Shown: positions 1-8,465 of the stretch, piece after piece
How positions within the stretch are numbered: the stretch's first letter is position 1
How the letters are laid out: every line of letters begins with the position of its first letter
Origin: Streptococcus infantis
GTDB taxonomy: Bacteria; Bacillota; Bacilli; Lactobacillales; Streptococcaceae
Length of the DNA: 64,000 nucleotides
Assembly: GCF_000963255.1 (NCBI RefSeq)
Contig: NZ_JYOV01000003.1
Span: 124,001 to 188,000, forward strand
Direction of reading: 5' to 3'
Program-made: the position numbers and the translations under genes
Notes under the pieces: generated by a model
The model's database searches: none
Told to the model about the DNA's origin: nothing
The model's input: only the letters and a program-made list of their open reading frames with translations

Positions 1-22
1 GAAAACAGATAATAAGTTTTTT

Positions 23-60
23 AGTCCTGCCATTTTATGGCAGGACTTTCTGCTGTTTTA
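23..60 (+). terminator. Intrinsic terminator-like hairpin upstream of mgtA
   Basis: A perfect 10-bp stem (23-32 with 38-47) is followed by a T-rich tract. It either ends the gene left of the window or is the expression platform of a leader controlling mgtA. In pneumococcus the mgtA orthologue is reported to carry a Mn-sensing yybP-ykoY riboswitch. Its aptamer would lie left of base 1, so this cannot be decided here. Confidence 0.65.
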
Positions 61-61
61 G

Positions 62-206
62 AACAAAGAAGGGAGACAAACGATGCAAATTGACGATCAT
101 CCAGAGCCGCACATACACAACCAATCGCTGATTTGTGTCGTTCTGTCCTTATAAAGTGATTGGTCCCTGTGTATGAAATTACCATTCATACAGATAGGAG
201 AAACCA
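62..206 (+). promoter_or_regulatory. Structured 5' leader of mgtA
   Basis: There is no ORF here. Bases 112-118 (CATACAC) pair with 169-175 (GTGTATG), and 119-126 (AACCAATC) pair with 158-164 (GATTGGT), giving a long interrupted stem just before the ATG at 207. The SD is ATAGGAGAAA near 191-200. I do not see the GGGGAGUA core of yybP-ykoY here, so this is a structured leader of unknown class. Confidence 0.35.
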
Positions 207-2867
207 ATGAAAACTACAAAAGAAAGATTAGCAGCAGCTATTCAAACTCCATTTAAAGATAGTCTAGCTTTTTACCATACAAGTCTAAAGGGCTTAGATT
301 CTGAACAGGTTGAAGAAAACCGTGACCTATATGGTGAAAACACCATCACCAAGGGTCAAGAGGATTCCATCTTTAAGAAAATTTATGAGTCCATTATCAA
401 TCCTTTCACAATCATTTTGCTTGTGATTGCCTTTATCTCTCTCGTTACAAATGTCTGGCTTGCCAAACCTGGACAAGAGGATCCAACGACTTCTATCATT
501 ATCGTTGTCTTGGTTTTGATTTCAGGAGGCATCCGTTTTGTCCAAGAGTTGCGGAGCGACAAGGCAACAACCAATCTTTCAAAAATGATTGTCAACACTG
601 CAACTGTTATTCGTGATGGTCTTGAACAAGAGTTGCCCATCGATGAGTTGGTTGTGGGAGATCTCGTGAAATTGAGTGCGGGAGACATGATTCCAGCAGA
701 TGTTATCTTATTTGAATCCCGCGACTTTTTCGTTCAACAGTCAGGTTTGACTGGAGAAAGCGATGCAGTCGAAAAGCTTGCTTTAAATAAAGCTACTAAT
801 CAAAATGTAGAGAGTCTTTTAGAAGCAGAATCCTTGGCATTCATGGGGACAAACGTTATCTCAGGAAGTGCTACAGCTATGGTTCTCGCTGTTGGTGATG
901 ACACCATGATGGGAGCTATTGAGCAAACTCTCAACACCTATGATGAGCCAACTTCTTTTGAACGTGAAATGAACAGCATTTCTTGGCTCTTGATCCGCTT
1001 GATGCTTGTCATGGTTCCGATCGTGTTTTTCGCAAATGGGTTGACTGATGGAGACTGGCTAGAGGCTGGAGTCTTTGCCTTGAGCGTTGGTGTCGGACTT
1101 ACACCAGAAATGCTTCCAATGATTATCACAGCCAGCTTGGCCAAAGGTTCCATTATCATGGCCAAGGAAAAGGTGGTCATCAAAAAACTCAATGCTATCC
1201 AGGACTTAGGAGCAATCGATATCCTATGTACAGATAAAACAGGAACTCTAACGCAAGATGAGATTGTCTTAGAATACCCTTTGGATATCCATGGTGATTT
1301 GGATATGGCAGTCTTAAGAAGAGCTTATCTAAATTCACATTTCCAAACAGGCTTGAAAAACTTGATGGACCGTGCCATTATCAGTAGAACTGAAAAAGAA
1401 GCTAAAGAACACGTTATTCTACAAGATTTGGATAACATCTTCCAAAAGATTGATGAACTGCCTTTTGACTTTGAACGCAGACGCATGAGTGTCATCGTCA
1501 AAGACGACAGCAATGTCGTTAGTATGGTTACCAAAGGCGCTTTAGAAGAAATGTTGAACATTTCGACTCATGTGGAATATCGCGGAGAAATCATTTCCCT
1601 AACCGAAGACATTCGCCAAGAAGTATTAGCAGAAGTTGGTCAATTAAACCGTCAAGGTTTGCGTGTCTTAGGTGTTGGTTACAAGTCAGGTCTACGTGAA
1701 GATTATGCTTATGCTGTGACTGATGAAAGTGACATGATCCTTACAGGTTACCTTGCCTTCTTGGATCCGCCAAAACCATCTGCAGCACCCGCTATTCAAG
1801 CTCTGCTTGAGCATGGTGTCAAAACAAAAATTTTAACTGGGGATAACGAAAAAGTAACCCAAGCCATTTGTGAAAAGGTTGGTTTGGACGTTGAGCATAT
1901 GCTCTTAGGGGCTGACATTGACCAAATGACAGATCAAGAATTGGCAGAAGCGGTTGAAAAAGTAACAGTATTTGCCAAATTATCTCCTGATCAAAAAGCC
2001 CGTATCATTCTACAGTTAAAGAAAAATGGTCACGGTGTTGGTTATATGGGTGACGGTATTAATGACGCTCCATCCATGAAGGTGGCTGATGTTGGAATTT
2101 CTGTAGATACAGCAGTCGATATCGCTAAGGAAACAGCGGATGTTATTTTGCTAGACAAGGATCTCATGGTCCTTGAAACGGGTATTGTTGAGGGTCGTAA
2201 GGTCTACGCCAACATGACCAAGTACATCAAGATGACCGTTAGTTCAAACTTTGGGAATATCTTCTCACTCCTTGTTGCGAGTATTTTCTTACCATTTTTA
2301 CCAATGGCTCCTGTTCATCTCATTGTCCTAAACCTGGTCTATGATTTGTCTTGTGTGGCATTGCCATTTGATAATGTTGATCAAGACTTCCTTAAACAAC
2401 CCCATACATGGGAAGCAAAATCCATTACGCGATTTATGGTTTGGATGGGACCAATCTCATCTATCTTTGATATTTTGACCTTTATCTTCCTCTACTTTAT
2501 CATTGTTCCTTTGGTAACAGGTCATCACTATGTTCACGGATCTGAATCTGCCCTTCAGTTTATTATCTTATTCCAAACAGGATGGTTCATCGAATCTATG
2601 TGGTCTCAAACCATGGTCATCCATATGCTTCGTACAGCAAAAGTTCCTTTTCTACAAAGCAGACCAGCTTGGCTTGTGATTTTGATGACTTTGGTTGCAG
2701 CCTTTTTCGTAACCAGTCTACCTTATGGACCACTGGTAAATATTCTTCGTCTAGCACCCTTAGGACTTCCTTACTTCTTGTTCTTAATCTGTATTATTTT
2801 CTTGTATATGTTTAGCGTCACAGTTATTAAGAAATTTTACATTAAGAAGTATAAAGAATGGTTATAG
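207..2867 (+). CDS. mgtA: P-type cation-transporting ATPase (MgtA/CaxP type)
   Basis: This 886-residue membrane ATPase has the full P-type architecture. The actuator TGES lies at 182-185, the phosphorylation motif DKTGTLT starts at D343, and the hinge GDGIND is at about 615-620. Membrane spans flank these and six more helices form the C-terminus (about 670-880). Annotation pipelines call the family magnesium-translocating. The closely similar pneumococcal protein is reported to export Ca2+ and Mn2+, so export rather than uptake is the better inference. The start fits an SD (ATAGGAGAAA). It appears monocistronic, with a structured leader and a terminator-like hairpin upstream, suggesting metal-dependent control. 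Confidence 0.93.
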   Translation: MKTTKERLAAAIQTPFKDSLAFYHTSLKGLDSEQVEENRDLYGENTITKGQEDSIFKKIYESIINPFTIILLVIAFISLVTNVWLAKPGQEDPTTSIIIVVLVLISGGIRFVQELRSDKATTNLSKMIVNTATVIRDGLEQELPIDELVVGDLVKLSAGDMIPADVILFESRDFFVQQSGLTGESDAVEKLALNKATNQNVESLLEAESLAFMGTNVISGSATAMVLAVGDDTMMGAIEQTLNTYDEPTSFEREMNSISWLLIRLMLVMVPIVFFANGLTDGDWLEAGVFALSVGVGLTPEMLPMIITASLAKGSIIMAKEKVVIKKLNAIQDLGAIDILCTDKTGTLTQDEIVLEYPLDIHGDLDMAVLRRAYLNSHFQTGLKNLMDRAIISRTEKEAKEHVILQDLDNIFQKIDELPFDFERRRMSVIVKDDSNVVSMVTKGALEEMLNISTHVEYRGEIISLTEDIRQEVLAEVGQLNRQGLRVLGVGYKSGLREDYAYAVTDESDMILTGYLAFLDPPKPSAAPAIQALLEHGVKTKILTGDNEKVTQAICEKVGLDVEHMLLGADIDQMTDQELAEAVEKVTVFAKLSPDQKARIILQLKKNGHGVGYMGDGINDAPSMKVADVGISVDTAVDIAKETADVILLDKDLMVLETGIVEGRKVYANMTKYIKMTVSSNFGNIFSLLVASIFLPFLPMAPVHLIVLNLVYDLSCVALPFDNVDQDFLKQPHTWEAKSITRFMVWMGPISSIFDILTFIFLYFIIVPLVTGHHYVHGSESALQFIILFQTGWFIESMWSQTMVIHMLRTAKVPFLQSRPAWLVILMTLVAAFFVTSLPYGPLVNILRLAPLGLPYFLFLICIIFLYMFSVTVIKKFYIKKYKEWL

Positions 2868-2955
2868 TTCGTGATTTGTCAAGAAAAAAGTTCAAAAATT
2901 GCCAAAAAAGTTAAAATTTTTTAAAAATAGGTCGCAAGTCCGATGTTTTTTATGG

Positions 2956-2961
2956 TATAAT
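2956..2961 (+). promoter_or_regulatory. Extended -10 promoter of spxA
   Basis: TATAAT preceded by TATGG (extended -10) lies 41 bp before the spxA ATG. No good -35 is visible. No clear terminator separates it from mgtA, but the AT-rich 2880-2930 stretch has no ORF. Confidence 0.7.
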
Positions 2962-3002
2962 AGTCTAAACTGATAGTAACATGTAGTGAAAGGGGTAGGT
3001 AC

Positions 3003-3401
3003 ATGATCAAAATTTATACAGTCTCAAGTTGTACTAGCTGTAAAAAAGCGAAGACCTGGCTCAATGCCCACCAGTTAAGTTATAAAGAACAAAACCTCGG
3101 TAAGGAAGGAATCACGAGAGAAGAACTACTTGATATTTTGACAAAAACAGACAATGGAATTGCAAGTATCGTATCATCGAAAAATCGTTATGCAAAGGCT
3201 CTTGGTGTTGATATCGAAGATTTGAGTGTCAATGAAGTGCTCAACTTAATCATGGAAACACCACGTATCTTGAAAAGTCCAATTCTTGTGGATGAGAAAC
3301 GCCTACAAGTCGGCTATAAAGAAGACGATATCCGTGCCTTTTTGCCACGCTCTGTCCGTAATGTGGAAAATGCAGAAGCGCGTTTACGTGCGGCTCTATA
3401 A
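3003..3401 (+). CDS. spxA1: Spx-family redox regulator of RNA polymerase (SpxA1)
   Basis: This 132-residue ArsC/Spx-fold protein carries the redox switch C10-T-S-C13 near the N-terminus. Family length is about 131-134. Spx proteins bind the C-terminal domain of RNA polymerase alpha and redirect transcription under oxidative stress; streptococci usually carry two paralogues. The position just before a lipoprotein gene and ireB-ruvX-DUF1292 matches pneumococcal spxA1. The start has an AAGGGG SD. An extended -10 promoter and a following hairpin indicate a mostly monocistronic unit. The CxxC and length favour Spx over a true arsenate reductase. Confidence 0.92.
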   Translation: MIKIYTVSSCTSCKKAKTWLNAHQLSYKEQNLGKEGITREELLDILTKTDNGIASIVSSKNRYAKALGVDIEDLSVNEVLNLIMETPRILKSPILVDEKRLQVGYKEDDIRAFLPRSVRNVENAEARLRAAL

Positions 3402-3407
3402 AACATC

Positions 3408-3436
3408 AAGGCTGGGAGTGACTCCTGGCCTTCTCT
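3408..3436 (+). terminator. Hairpin after spxA
   Basis: A 12-bp stem (3408-3419 with 3421-3432, two G-T pairs) has a very tight loop and a short TCTCT tail. It may be a weak terminator or allow read-through into the lipoprotein gene 35 bp downstream. Confidence 0.5.
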
Positions 3437-3467
3437 AATATTTAAATTGGATAACATGTGAGGATTT

Positions 3468-4040
3468 ATGAAAAAGTTAGTCATTGGAACATTCGCAGCA
3501 CTATTTTTGCTCGTTGGATGTGGTCAGAAAAAAGAAACAGCAGCTTCAACTACTGAGAGTTCTCAAGAAGCCCTACAGTCTACCTTGCCCGTATTAGAAA
3601 ATGCAACCAAGAATACAGTTGTTACCAAGACCTTGGTTTTGCCAGCTGATGAGAGTGGAGCACAGCAAACTCAAATCATTACCTACAAAGGCAATCAATT
3701 TTTAAGCTTGACCATTCAGCAAAAGCGTCCTGTATCAGAAGATTTAAAAAATTATATTTCTGAGCGAGGATTAGATGAAGCTAAAAAAGCTCTTAAAGAA
3801 GCTGAGGACAAGGATGAGTCTGTTCAAGCGGCTCGAAAAATTTCAGGATTTACCATTGAAACGACTCTTTTAAATGAGAAAGAAATGGGAACCAAGACTA
3901 GCTATGATTTCCAAACACTGGATCTCAAAAAAGCAAGTGAAAACGAATACTTGAAGAATGTTGGACTGGAAAATCTATTGAAAAACGAACCAGAGGACTA
4001 TATTGCTAATCGTGTTGCAAATGGGGCAACAGTCCAGTAA
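3468..4040 (+). CDS. Lipoprotein, DUF1307/YehR-like
   Basis: A 190-residue exported lipoprotein. It has a lipid-attachment signal peptide with lipobox LLVGC (Cys 19), then a Ser/Thr/Glu-rich linker and a folded domain from about 45. The domain pattern (threonine-rich strand, ITYKGNQF, acidic helix, YDFQTLDL near the end) resembles the DUF1307 family, whose function is unknown; this assignment is by recollection of the pattern. It follows spxA1 with little space and precedes the ireB promoter. ATGTGAGGATTT supplies the SD. Confidence 0.8.
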   Translation: MKKLVIGTFAALFLLVGCGQKKETAASTTESSQEALQSTLPVLENATKNTVVTKTLVLPADESGAQQTQIITYKGNQFLSLTIQQKRPVSEDLKNYISERGLDEAKKALKEAEDKDESVQAARKISGFTIETTLLNEKEMGTKTSYDFQTLDLKKASENEYLKNVGLENLLKNEPEDYIANRVANGATVQ

Positions 4041-4077
4041 AAAGTCAGAGAAAATCAGCAGAATCAGACTGTGTGAT

Positions 4078-4106
4078 TTGTAGAACGACCGCGAATGTGC
4101 TATAAT
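4078..4106 (+). promoter_or_regulatory. Promoter of ireB-ruvX-DUF1292
   Basis: TTGTAG (4078-4083), a 17-bp spacer and TATAAT (4101-4106), with a TG extended -10. This excludes the upstream ATG at 4095 as start and supports 4137. Confidence 0.85.
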
Positions 4107-4136
4107 AGTACTATTCTAAGGAAAGAGGGTGTTAGA

Positions 4137-4403
4137 ATGGGATTTACTGAAGAAACCGTACGTTTTAAATTGGACGATTCCAATAAAAAAGAAATCAGTG
4201 AAACATTGACAGATGTCTATGCTTCTTTGAATGAAAAGGGCTATAACCCTATTAACCAGATCGTGGGCTATGTTCTCAGTGGAGACCCAGCTTACGTTCC
4301 TCGTTATAACAATGCACGAAATCAAATCCGTAAGTATGAGCGAGATGAAATCGTTGAAGAACTGGTTCGCTACTACCTTAAAGGGCAAGGAGTCGATCTA
4401 TAA
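4137..4403 (+). CDS. ireB: IreB family regulatory phosphoprotein (UPF0297)
   Basis: An 88-residue soluble protein of the IreB/YrzL family; the conserved NPINQIVGY and DPAYVPRY segments are visible. In Enterococcus faecalis IreB is a substrate of the Ser/Thr kinase IreK and a negative regulator of cephalosporin tolerance. The role in streptococci is inferred. The start is the ATG at 4137 after a GAAAGAGGGTGT SD; the longer frame from 4095 begins inside the promoter. ruvX starts 3 nt after its stop, so the two are translationally close partners in one operon. Confidence 0.92.
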   Translation: MGFTEETVRFKLDDSNKKEISETLTDVYASLNEKGYNPINQIVGYVLSGDPAYVPRYNNARNQIRKYERDEIVEELVRYYLKGQGVDL

Positions 4404-4406
4404 TCT

Positions 4407-4826
4407 ATGAGAATTATGGGATTGGACGTTGGTTCCAAAACGGTAGGAGTAGCGATTAGCGATCCGTTAGGTTTTACGGCACAAGGGCTTGAAATCATCC
4501 AAATCAATGAAGAACAGGGAGAGTTCGGTTTTGAACGCCTCAAGGAACTGGTTACTACCTATAAGGTAGACCGTTTTGTTGTTGGTTTGCCTAAAAATAT
4601 GAACAATACCAGCGGACCGCGCGTGGAAGCCAGTCAAGCCTATGGAGCCAAACTAGAAGAACTCTTTGGTCTACCGGTAGAGTATCAAGATGAACGCCTA
4701 ACTACGGTCGCTGCAGAGCGTATGTTGATTGAGCAAGCAGATATTAGTCGTAATAAGCGTAAAAAAGTTATTGATAAATTAGCCGCTCAATTGATTTTGC
4801 AAAATTATTTAGATAGAAAATTTTAA
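4407..4826 (+). CDS. ruvX: Putative Holliday junction resolvase RuvX/YqgF
   Basis: A 139-residue RNase H-fold protein of the YqgF family. The N-terminal acidic motif [14 protein letters not shown], the VVGLPKNMN loop and the late DERLTT with a C-terminal Asp/Lys-rich helix match the family. Members are proposed Holliday junction resolvases and are also linked to 16S rRNA 5'-end maturation. It lies 3 nt after ireB and 15 nt before the DUF1292 gene, the conserved Firmicutes order. Length is typical. Confidence 0.93.
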   Translation: MRIMGLDVGSKTVGVAISDPLGFTAQGLEIIQINEEQGEFGFERLKELVTTYKVDRFVVGLPKNMNNTSGPRVEASQAYGAKLEELFGLPVEYQDERLTTVAAERMLIEQADISRNKRKKVIDKLAAQLILQNYLDRKF

Positions 4827-4841
4827 GACAGAGGAGAAACT

Positions 4842-5147
4842 ATGTCACACGATCACAACCACGATCACGAAGAACGTGAACTTATTACACTTGTAGATGA
4901 GCAAGGAAACGAAACTTTGTTTGAAATCCTTTTGACTATTGACGGAAAAGAAGAATTTGGTAAAAACTATGTCCTTCTTGTACCAGTTAATGCAGAAGAA
5001 GATGAAAACGGCGAAGTTGAAATTCAAGCTTATTCATTCATCGAAAATGAAGATGGAACAGAAGGTGAATTGCAACCAATCCCTGAAGATTCAGAAGATG
5101 AATGGAACATGATTGAAGAAGTCTTCAACAGCTTTATGGAGGAGTAA
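4842..5147 (+). CDS. DUF1292 domain protein (YrzB-like)
   Basis: A 101-residue, very acidic cytosolic protein starting with a His/Asp-rich stretch ([10 protein letters not shown]) that could bind metal, followed by the DUF1292 domain. Its function is unknown; it is the conserved third gene of the ireB-ruvX operon in Firmicutes. The SD is AGAGGAGAAAC. A hairpin (5150-5164) begins directly at its stop codon and opens the tandem hairpin array described separately. Confidence 0.9.
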   Translation: MSHDHNHDHEERELITLVDEQGNETLFEILLTIDGKEEFGKNYVLLVPVNAEEDENGEVEIQAYSFIENEDGTEGELQPIPEDSEDEWNMIEEVFNSFMEE

Positions 5148-5470
5148 AAACATCCAGTGGATGTTTTTAGCCCAGCTCCTTGAAACAAGAGAGAGCTGGC
5201 GAGTCCGGGGAACGTTTTTAGCCCAACTCCTAGAAACTGGAGAGAGTTGGATCATCCGGGGGATGTTTTTACCCCTGCTTCTAGAAATAAGAAAAAGCAG
5301 GAACGTTCGGGGAACGTTTTTACCCCAACTCCTAGAAATTGGAAAGAGTTGGTAAGTCGTGGAACGTTTTTAGCCCCGCGCTAGAAATTGGAAACGCAGG
5401 CAGTCTGGGAGACTGTATCAGCCCAGCTCCTTGAAATAAGAGAGAGCTGGCGAGTCCGGGGGACATTTTT
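5148..5470 (+). repeat. Tandem array of ~51-bp double-hairpin repeats
   Basis: After a first hairpin (5150-5164 plus T5) come six head-to-tail units: 5169-5219, 5220-5270, 5271-5321, 5322-5371, 5372-5419 and 5420-5470 (51, 51, 51, 50, 48 and 51 bp). Each has a left stem of about 7 bp and a right stem looped by GGG, mostly ending in T5. Stem sequences differ but stay complementary: CCAGCTC/GAGCTGG, CCAACTC/GAGTTGG, CCTGCTT/AAGCAGG on the left; CATCC/GGATG, AACGTTC/GAACGTT, CAGTCT/AGACTG on the right. Such covariation points to selection on RNA structure. No CRISPR features are present. Confidence 0.9.
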
Positions 5471-5504
5471 CTCCCATACTAGAATTAAATACTAGCTAAT
5501 GAAG

Positions 5505-5535
5505 TAAAAAAGCGAAGAGAATCTTCGCTTTTTTG
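5505..5535 (+). terminator. Terminator before folC
   Basis: GCGAAGA/TCTTCGC stem with GAA loop, flanked by A6 and T6, so it works in both directions. It closes the hairpin array region. folC begins 23 bp later. Confidence 0.88.
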
Positions 5536-5557
5536 TTAAGGATTAAGGAGATTAAGT

Positions 5558-6796
5558 GTGTTTGAAGTAGAAAAATGGCTTCATAGTCGAATCGGTTTGA
5601 ATTTCAGATCAGGTTTGGGGCGGATGCAGAGGGCAGTAGATTTACTGGGGAACCCTGAGCAAGCCTATCCTATTATCCATGTGACAGGGACAAATGGAAA
5701 GGGTTCAACCATTGCCTTTATGAGAGAGCTCTTTATTTCTCATGGTAAGAAGGTGGGGACCTTTACTTCGCCTCACATTGTTAGCATCCATGATCGGATT
5801 TGTATCAATGGTCAACCTATATCGGACGCAGACTTTATCCGTTTAGCAAATCAAGTTAAGGAAATGGAGCAAAGACTTCTAGAAACCCACGATCAGCTAT
5901 CTTTTTTTGAGTTGTTAACCGTGATTGCTTTGCTTTATTTTAAAGAACAAGGAGTGGATCTAGTTCTATTAGAAGTTGGAATTGGTGGCTTGCTTGACAC
6001 GACCAATGTGGTGACTGGAGAAATCGCAGTTATTACATCAATCGGCCTAGATCACCAGGAGACCTTGGGCAATAGTCTGGAAGAAATCGCTGAACAGAAA
6101 GCAGGAATTTTTAAGCCAGGAAAGACAGCCGTTGTTGCCAATCTAGCTCCTGAAGCCCAGCTCGTTTGTCAAAAGATAGCAGAAGATTTAGATGTCACTC
6201 TCTACCAAGCTGACCGAGATTTTTCTTTCAAATCTGGACATTTCTCTTCTTCTCAAGCGGATTTGACCCGACTAAAACTAGGTTTGGAAGGAACTTATCA
6301 AGAGGAGAATGCTGCTTTGGCTTTGCAGGCATTTCTGTTGTTTATGACAGAGAGAGGTGAAAAAGTCAATGAGGAAGCTATCCGGCGTGCTCTGGAAACA
6401 ACCAGCTGGGCTGGGCGTCTAGAAGCTGTTACGGAGCATATTTATCTAGATGGTGCCCATAATTTACCAGCTCTGGAGCGGTTGGTTGAATTTATCCAGG
6501 AAAAGATTCAGCAAGGTTATCAACCTCAAATCCTTTTTGGTGCTTTAAAGCGTAAAGATTACAGTGGCATGCTTGGTTATCTGACAGATCATTTACCTGA
6601 TACAGCTCTCTATGTGACGAGTTTTGACTATCAGGGATCTTTGGAGGAGCAAGATTTAAGCGACTATCATAAAGTTGCTTCCTATCGAGACTTTATAGAT
6701 GATTTTGAAAAGTCTGCAGGGGAGAAAGACTTACTGTTTGTTACAGGTTCCCTCTATTTTATATCTGAAGTTCGTGCCTACCTTATAAAAACATAG
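5558..6796 (+). CDS. folC: Folylpolyglutamate / dihydrofolate synthase
   Basis: A 412-residue Mur-ligase-like enzyme that adds glutamate to folates (and may join dihydropteroate with glutamate). The ATP-binding loop GTNGKGS lies at 44-50, the family signature ending LLDTTN near 148, and the C-terminal motif YLDGAHN near 306. The start is GTG at 5558 with AAGGAG 7 nt upstream. No promoter is seen between the strong terminator at 5505-5535 and the start, so read-through or a weak promoter is likely. Confidence 0.93.
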   Translation: MFEVEKWLHSRIGLNFRSGLGRMQRAVDLLGNPEQAYPIIHVTGTNGKGSTIAFMRELFISHGKKVGTFTSPHIVSIHDRICINGQPISDADFIRLANQVKEMEQRLLETHDQLSFFELLTVIALLYFKEQGVDLVLLEVGIGGLLDTTNVVTGEIAVITSIGLDHQETLGNSLEEIAEQKAGIFKPGKTAVVANLAPEAQLVCQKIAEDLDVTLYQADRDFSFKSGHFSSSQADLTRLKLGLEGTYQEENAALALQAFLLFMTERGEKVNEEAIRRALETTSWAGRLEAVTEHIYLDGAHNLPALERLVEFIQEKIQQGYQPQILFGALKRKDYSGMLGYLTDHLPDTALYVTSFDYQGSLEEQDLSDYHKVASYRDFIDDFEKSAGEKDLLFVTGSLYFISEVRAYLIKT

Positions 6797-6804
6797 TTGC
6801 TTGA

Positions 6805-6833
6805 TTGACCTTGTTTCCTTTATTTGATATAGT
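6805..6833 (+). promoter_or_regulatory. Promoter of lipoprotein gene 6892
   Basis: TTGACC, a 17-bp spacer and TATAGT, followed by a 58-bp leader with a GAAAGGAAGGAG SD. Confidence 0.8.
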
Positions 6834-6891
6834 ATAAGTAGAATAGTTCTGCAGTTTTTCTGCCTTTAGCTCCTGAAAGGAAGGAGACATT

Positions 6892-7329
6892 ATGTCACTA
6901 AGAAAATTTACACTTTCTCTTGCTACTGTAGCAAGTCTTAGTCTTTTAGTTGCTTGTTCGTCAACAACTAAGTCGACACCTTCATCCCAAGCAAGCACTA
7001 GCTCTGAAGCGAGCACTAGTCAAGTATCAGAAACCAGTGCTTCTAGTTCTACTACTAGTACAAAGACTGACACAACTACTAATATAGATGGGATCTACAA
7101 GGGACAAGACGAGGGTGATAGCATTACTCTTGTAGTTACTGGAAATACCGGAACGTGGACAGAAGTTGAAGCGGACGGAGATCAAGAGGTTAAGAAGGTG
7201 ACCTTCGAACCAGAAAATCAGAAAGTCATCATCGGTGATGATGTCAAGATTTATGTGGCAGAAGAGAACCAGATTATTATCGATGACATGGGCCGCGGCG
7301 TTTCTGATCGTATTGTCTTAAAAAAATAG
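6892..7329 (+). CDS. Small surface lipoprotein of unknown function
   Basis: A 145-residue protein with a lipoprotein signal peptide (lipobox LLVAC, Cys 22), a Ser/Thr-rich linker of about 40 residues, and a small beta-rich C-terminal domain starting NIDGIYKG (about 63-145). It is probably anchored on the outer membrane face. I recognise no catalytic motif. It has its own promoter and terminator. The linker is low complexity and likely varies between strains. Confidence 0.82.
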   Translation: MSLRKFTLSLATVASLSLLVACSSTTKSTPSSQASTSSEASTSQVSETSASSSTTSTKTDTTTNIDGIYKGQDEGDSITLVVTGNTGTWTEVEADGDQEVKKVTFEPENQKVIIGDDVKIYVAEENQIIIDDMGRGVSDRIVLKK

Positions 7330-7338
7330 ATATTCTGT

Positions 7339-7379
7339 AAGGATTTGGATCTGTAAAAGACGGATTCAAATCCTTTTTT
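7339..7379 (+). terminator. Terminator of lipoprotein gene
   Basis: AAGGATTTG pairs with CAAATCCTT around a long loop and is followed by T6. Confidence 0.85.
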
Positions 7380-7393
7380 CATTGACTTTGAGC

Positions 7394-7446
7394 TCAAAAA
7401 AATTCCATACTTTTAAGGTAGCTAGTATCTACCATAAAAGTATAGA
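7394..7446 (-). terminator. Terminator of the Cof phosphatase gene (minus strand)
   Basis: A long stem: ATACTTTTA with TAAAAGTAT, then GGTAG with CTACC. On the minus strand it is followed by AATTTTTTT, 11 nt after the stop at 7457. Confidence 0.88.
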
Positions 7447-7456
7447 ATGAGTGAAA

Positions 7457-8269
7457 TTAAAGAAATCGTTCTTGTAAAAAGTGAGCGACGCCATCTTCTT
7501 CGTTGGTCAATGGTAATTGCTCGTCTGCGAAAGGTAACAGAGCAGGATTTGCATTTTTCATGGCATAGCCTTTACCTGCAAAAGAAAGCATCTCTTGGTC
7601 ATTATGTTCGTCACCAAAGGCAATTAAATTCTGTTTGTCTATATTCATGACATTGAGAAGATATTCAAGGGCAAAGGCCTTGTGAACTCCTTTGGGAGTG
7701 CATTCAAGGATATTTAAGGGACCACCCCAAGTATTAATATTGAGTTGGTGCTTGTAAAAGCTGTTCATCTCTTCAGCCAGTGCATATTTATCGTCTGCCC
7801 TAGTTTGTAATAAAATACAGTTAGGACCCTTGGTCACTAAGTTAGACTGGAATTGATTTTCTGGGCGAAAGTTTTCAACACCAAATAATTTAGGGTCGGC
7901 AATTTCTTTGTCCGGGGCTGTAATGTAAAACTTTTTACGGTATTCACCTGCGATAAAGTCTGCCTCAATATCCTCTTTTCGTTTCACGATATCCAAGAGG
8001 TATTTTTTGTCCACAGTCAGACACTTTTCATGTTTCCAAGTCTTACCTGGCAGATGAGTGAGTGAACCGTTGAAGTTGATCATAGGGGTTTCAAGTTCAA
8101 GTTGATCATAAAAATCTTTGGCCATACGGTAAGGGCGACCAGTTGCGATAACAACTTGGTGGCCTTTTTTAGAGATTTTTTTAATCGTTTCAATAGTAAA
8201 ATCAGAAAGTTTGCTTTCAGAGTTGAGCAAGGTTCCGTCCAAATCGACGGCAATCATTTTTTTAGTCAT
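7457..8269 (-). CDS. Cof-type HAD phosphatase
   Basis: A 270-residue cytosolic haloacid-dehalogenase hydrolase, subclass IIB. Motif I DLDGTLL is near residue 9, motif II is in VIATGRP (about 40), and motif IV is AFGDEHND (about 217), all intact, with the Cof cap domain between them. Such enzymes dephosphorylate sugar phosphates or FMN/PLP; the substrate cannot be read from sequence. It is transcribed alone towards the lipoprotein gene and ends in its own hairpin. SD AGGATTTT precedes the ATG. Confidence 0.88.
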   Translation of the reverse strand: MTKKMIAVDLDGTLLNSESKLSDFTIETIKKISKKGHQVVIATGRPYRMAKDFYDQLELETPMINFNGSLTHLPGKTWKHEKCLTVDKKYLLDIVKRKEDIEADFIAGEYRKKFYITAPDKEIADPKLFGVENFRPENQFQSNLVTKGPNCILLQTRADDKYALAEEMNSFYKHQLNINTWGGPLNILECTPKGVHKAFALEYLLNVMNIDKQNLIAFGDEHNDQEMLSFAGKGYAMKNANPALLPFADEQLPLTNEEDGVAHFLQERFL

Positions 8270-8399
8270 AAAATCCTCCCGAATCTAGTTTCAGATAAGA
8301 TGTTTTCTATTATATCAGAAAGTGACTAGAAAAGCTGATAATAAGCGAAAATAGAGACAATAATATCTCATAAGAATTTTTAAAATTAGAAAAAACATA

Positions 8400-8428
8400 T
8401 TGAAAAGATGAATGATTGGTGATATAAT
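8400..8428 (+). promoter_or_regulatory. Promoter of the purine permease gene
   Basis: TTGAAA, a 17-bp spacer and TATAAT. The leader is only about 30 nt, so no purine riboswitch fits between it and the ATG at 8466. Confidence 0.88.
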
Positions 8429-8465
8429 GGTAGTATTGTTCGTAAAATGACAAAGGAGATTAAAA

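Noticed and set aside
62-206. yybP-ykoY or M-box aptamer directly before mgtA
   Set aside because: The conserved cores of these classes are not visible in this stretch; only generic stems are.
5113-5355. 80-residue ORF with 17-residue repeats (LLETRESWRVRG-like) over the hairpin array
   Set aside because: It starts inside the DUF1292 gene, has no SD, and exists only because three repeat units are 51 bp, a multiple of three. The frame breaks at the 50-bp unit, while the RNA stems stay conserved.
5148-5470. CRISPR array
   Set aside because: Units are directly abutting with no unique spacers, and no cas genes are present.
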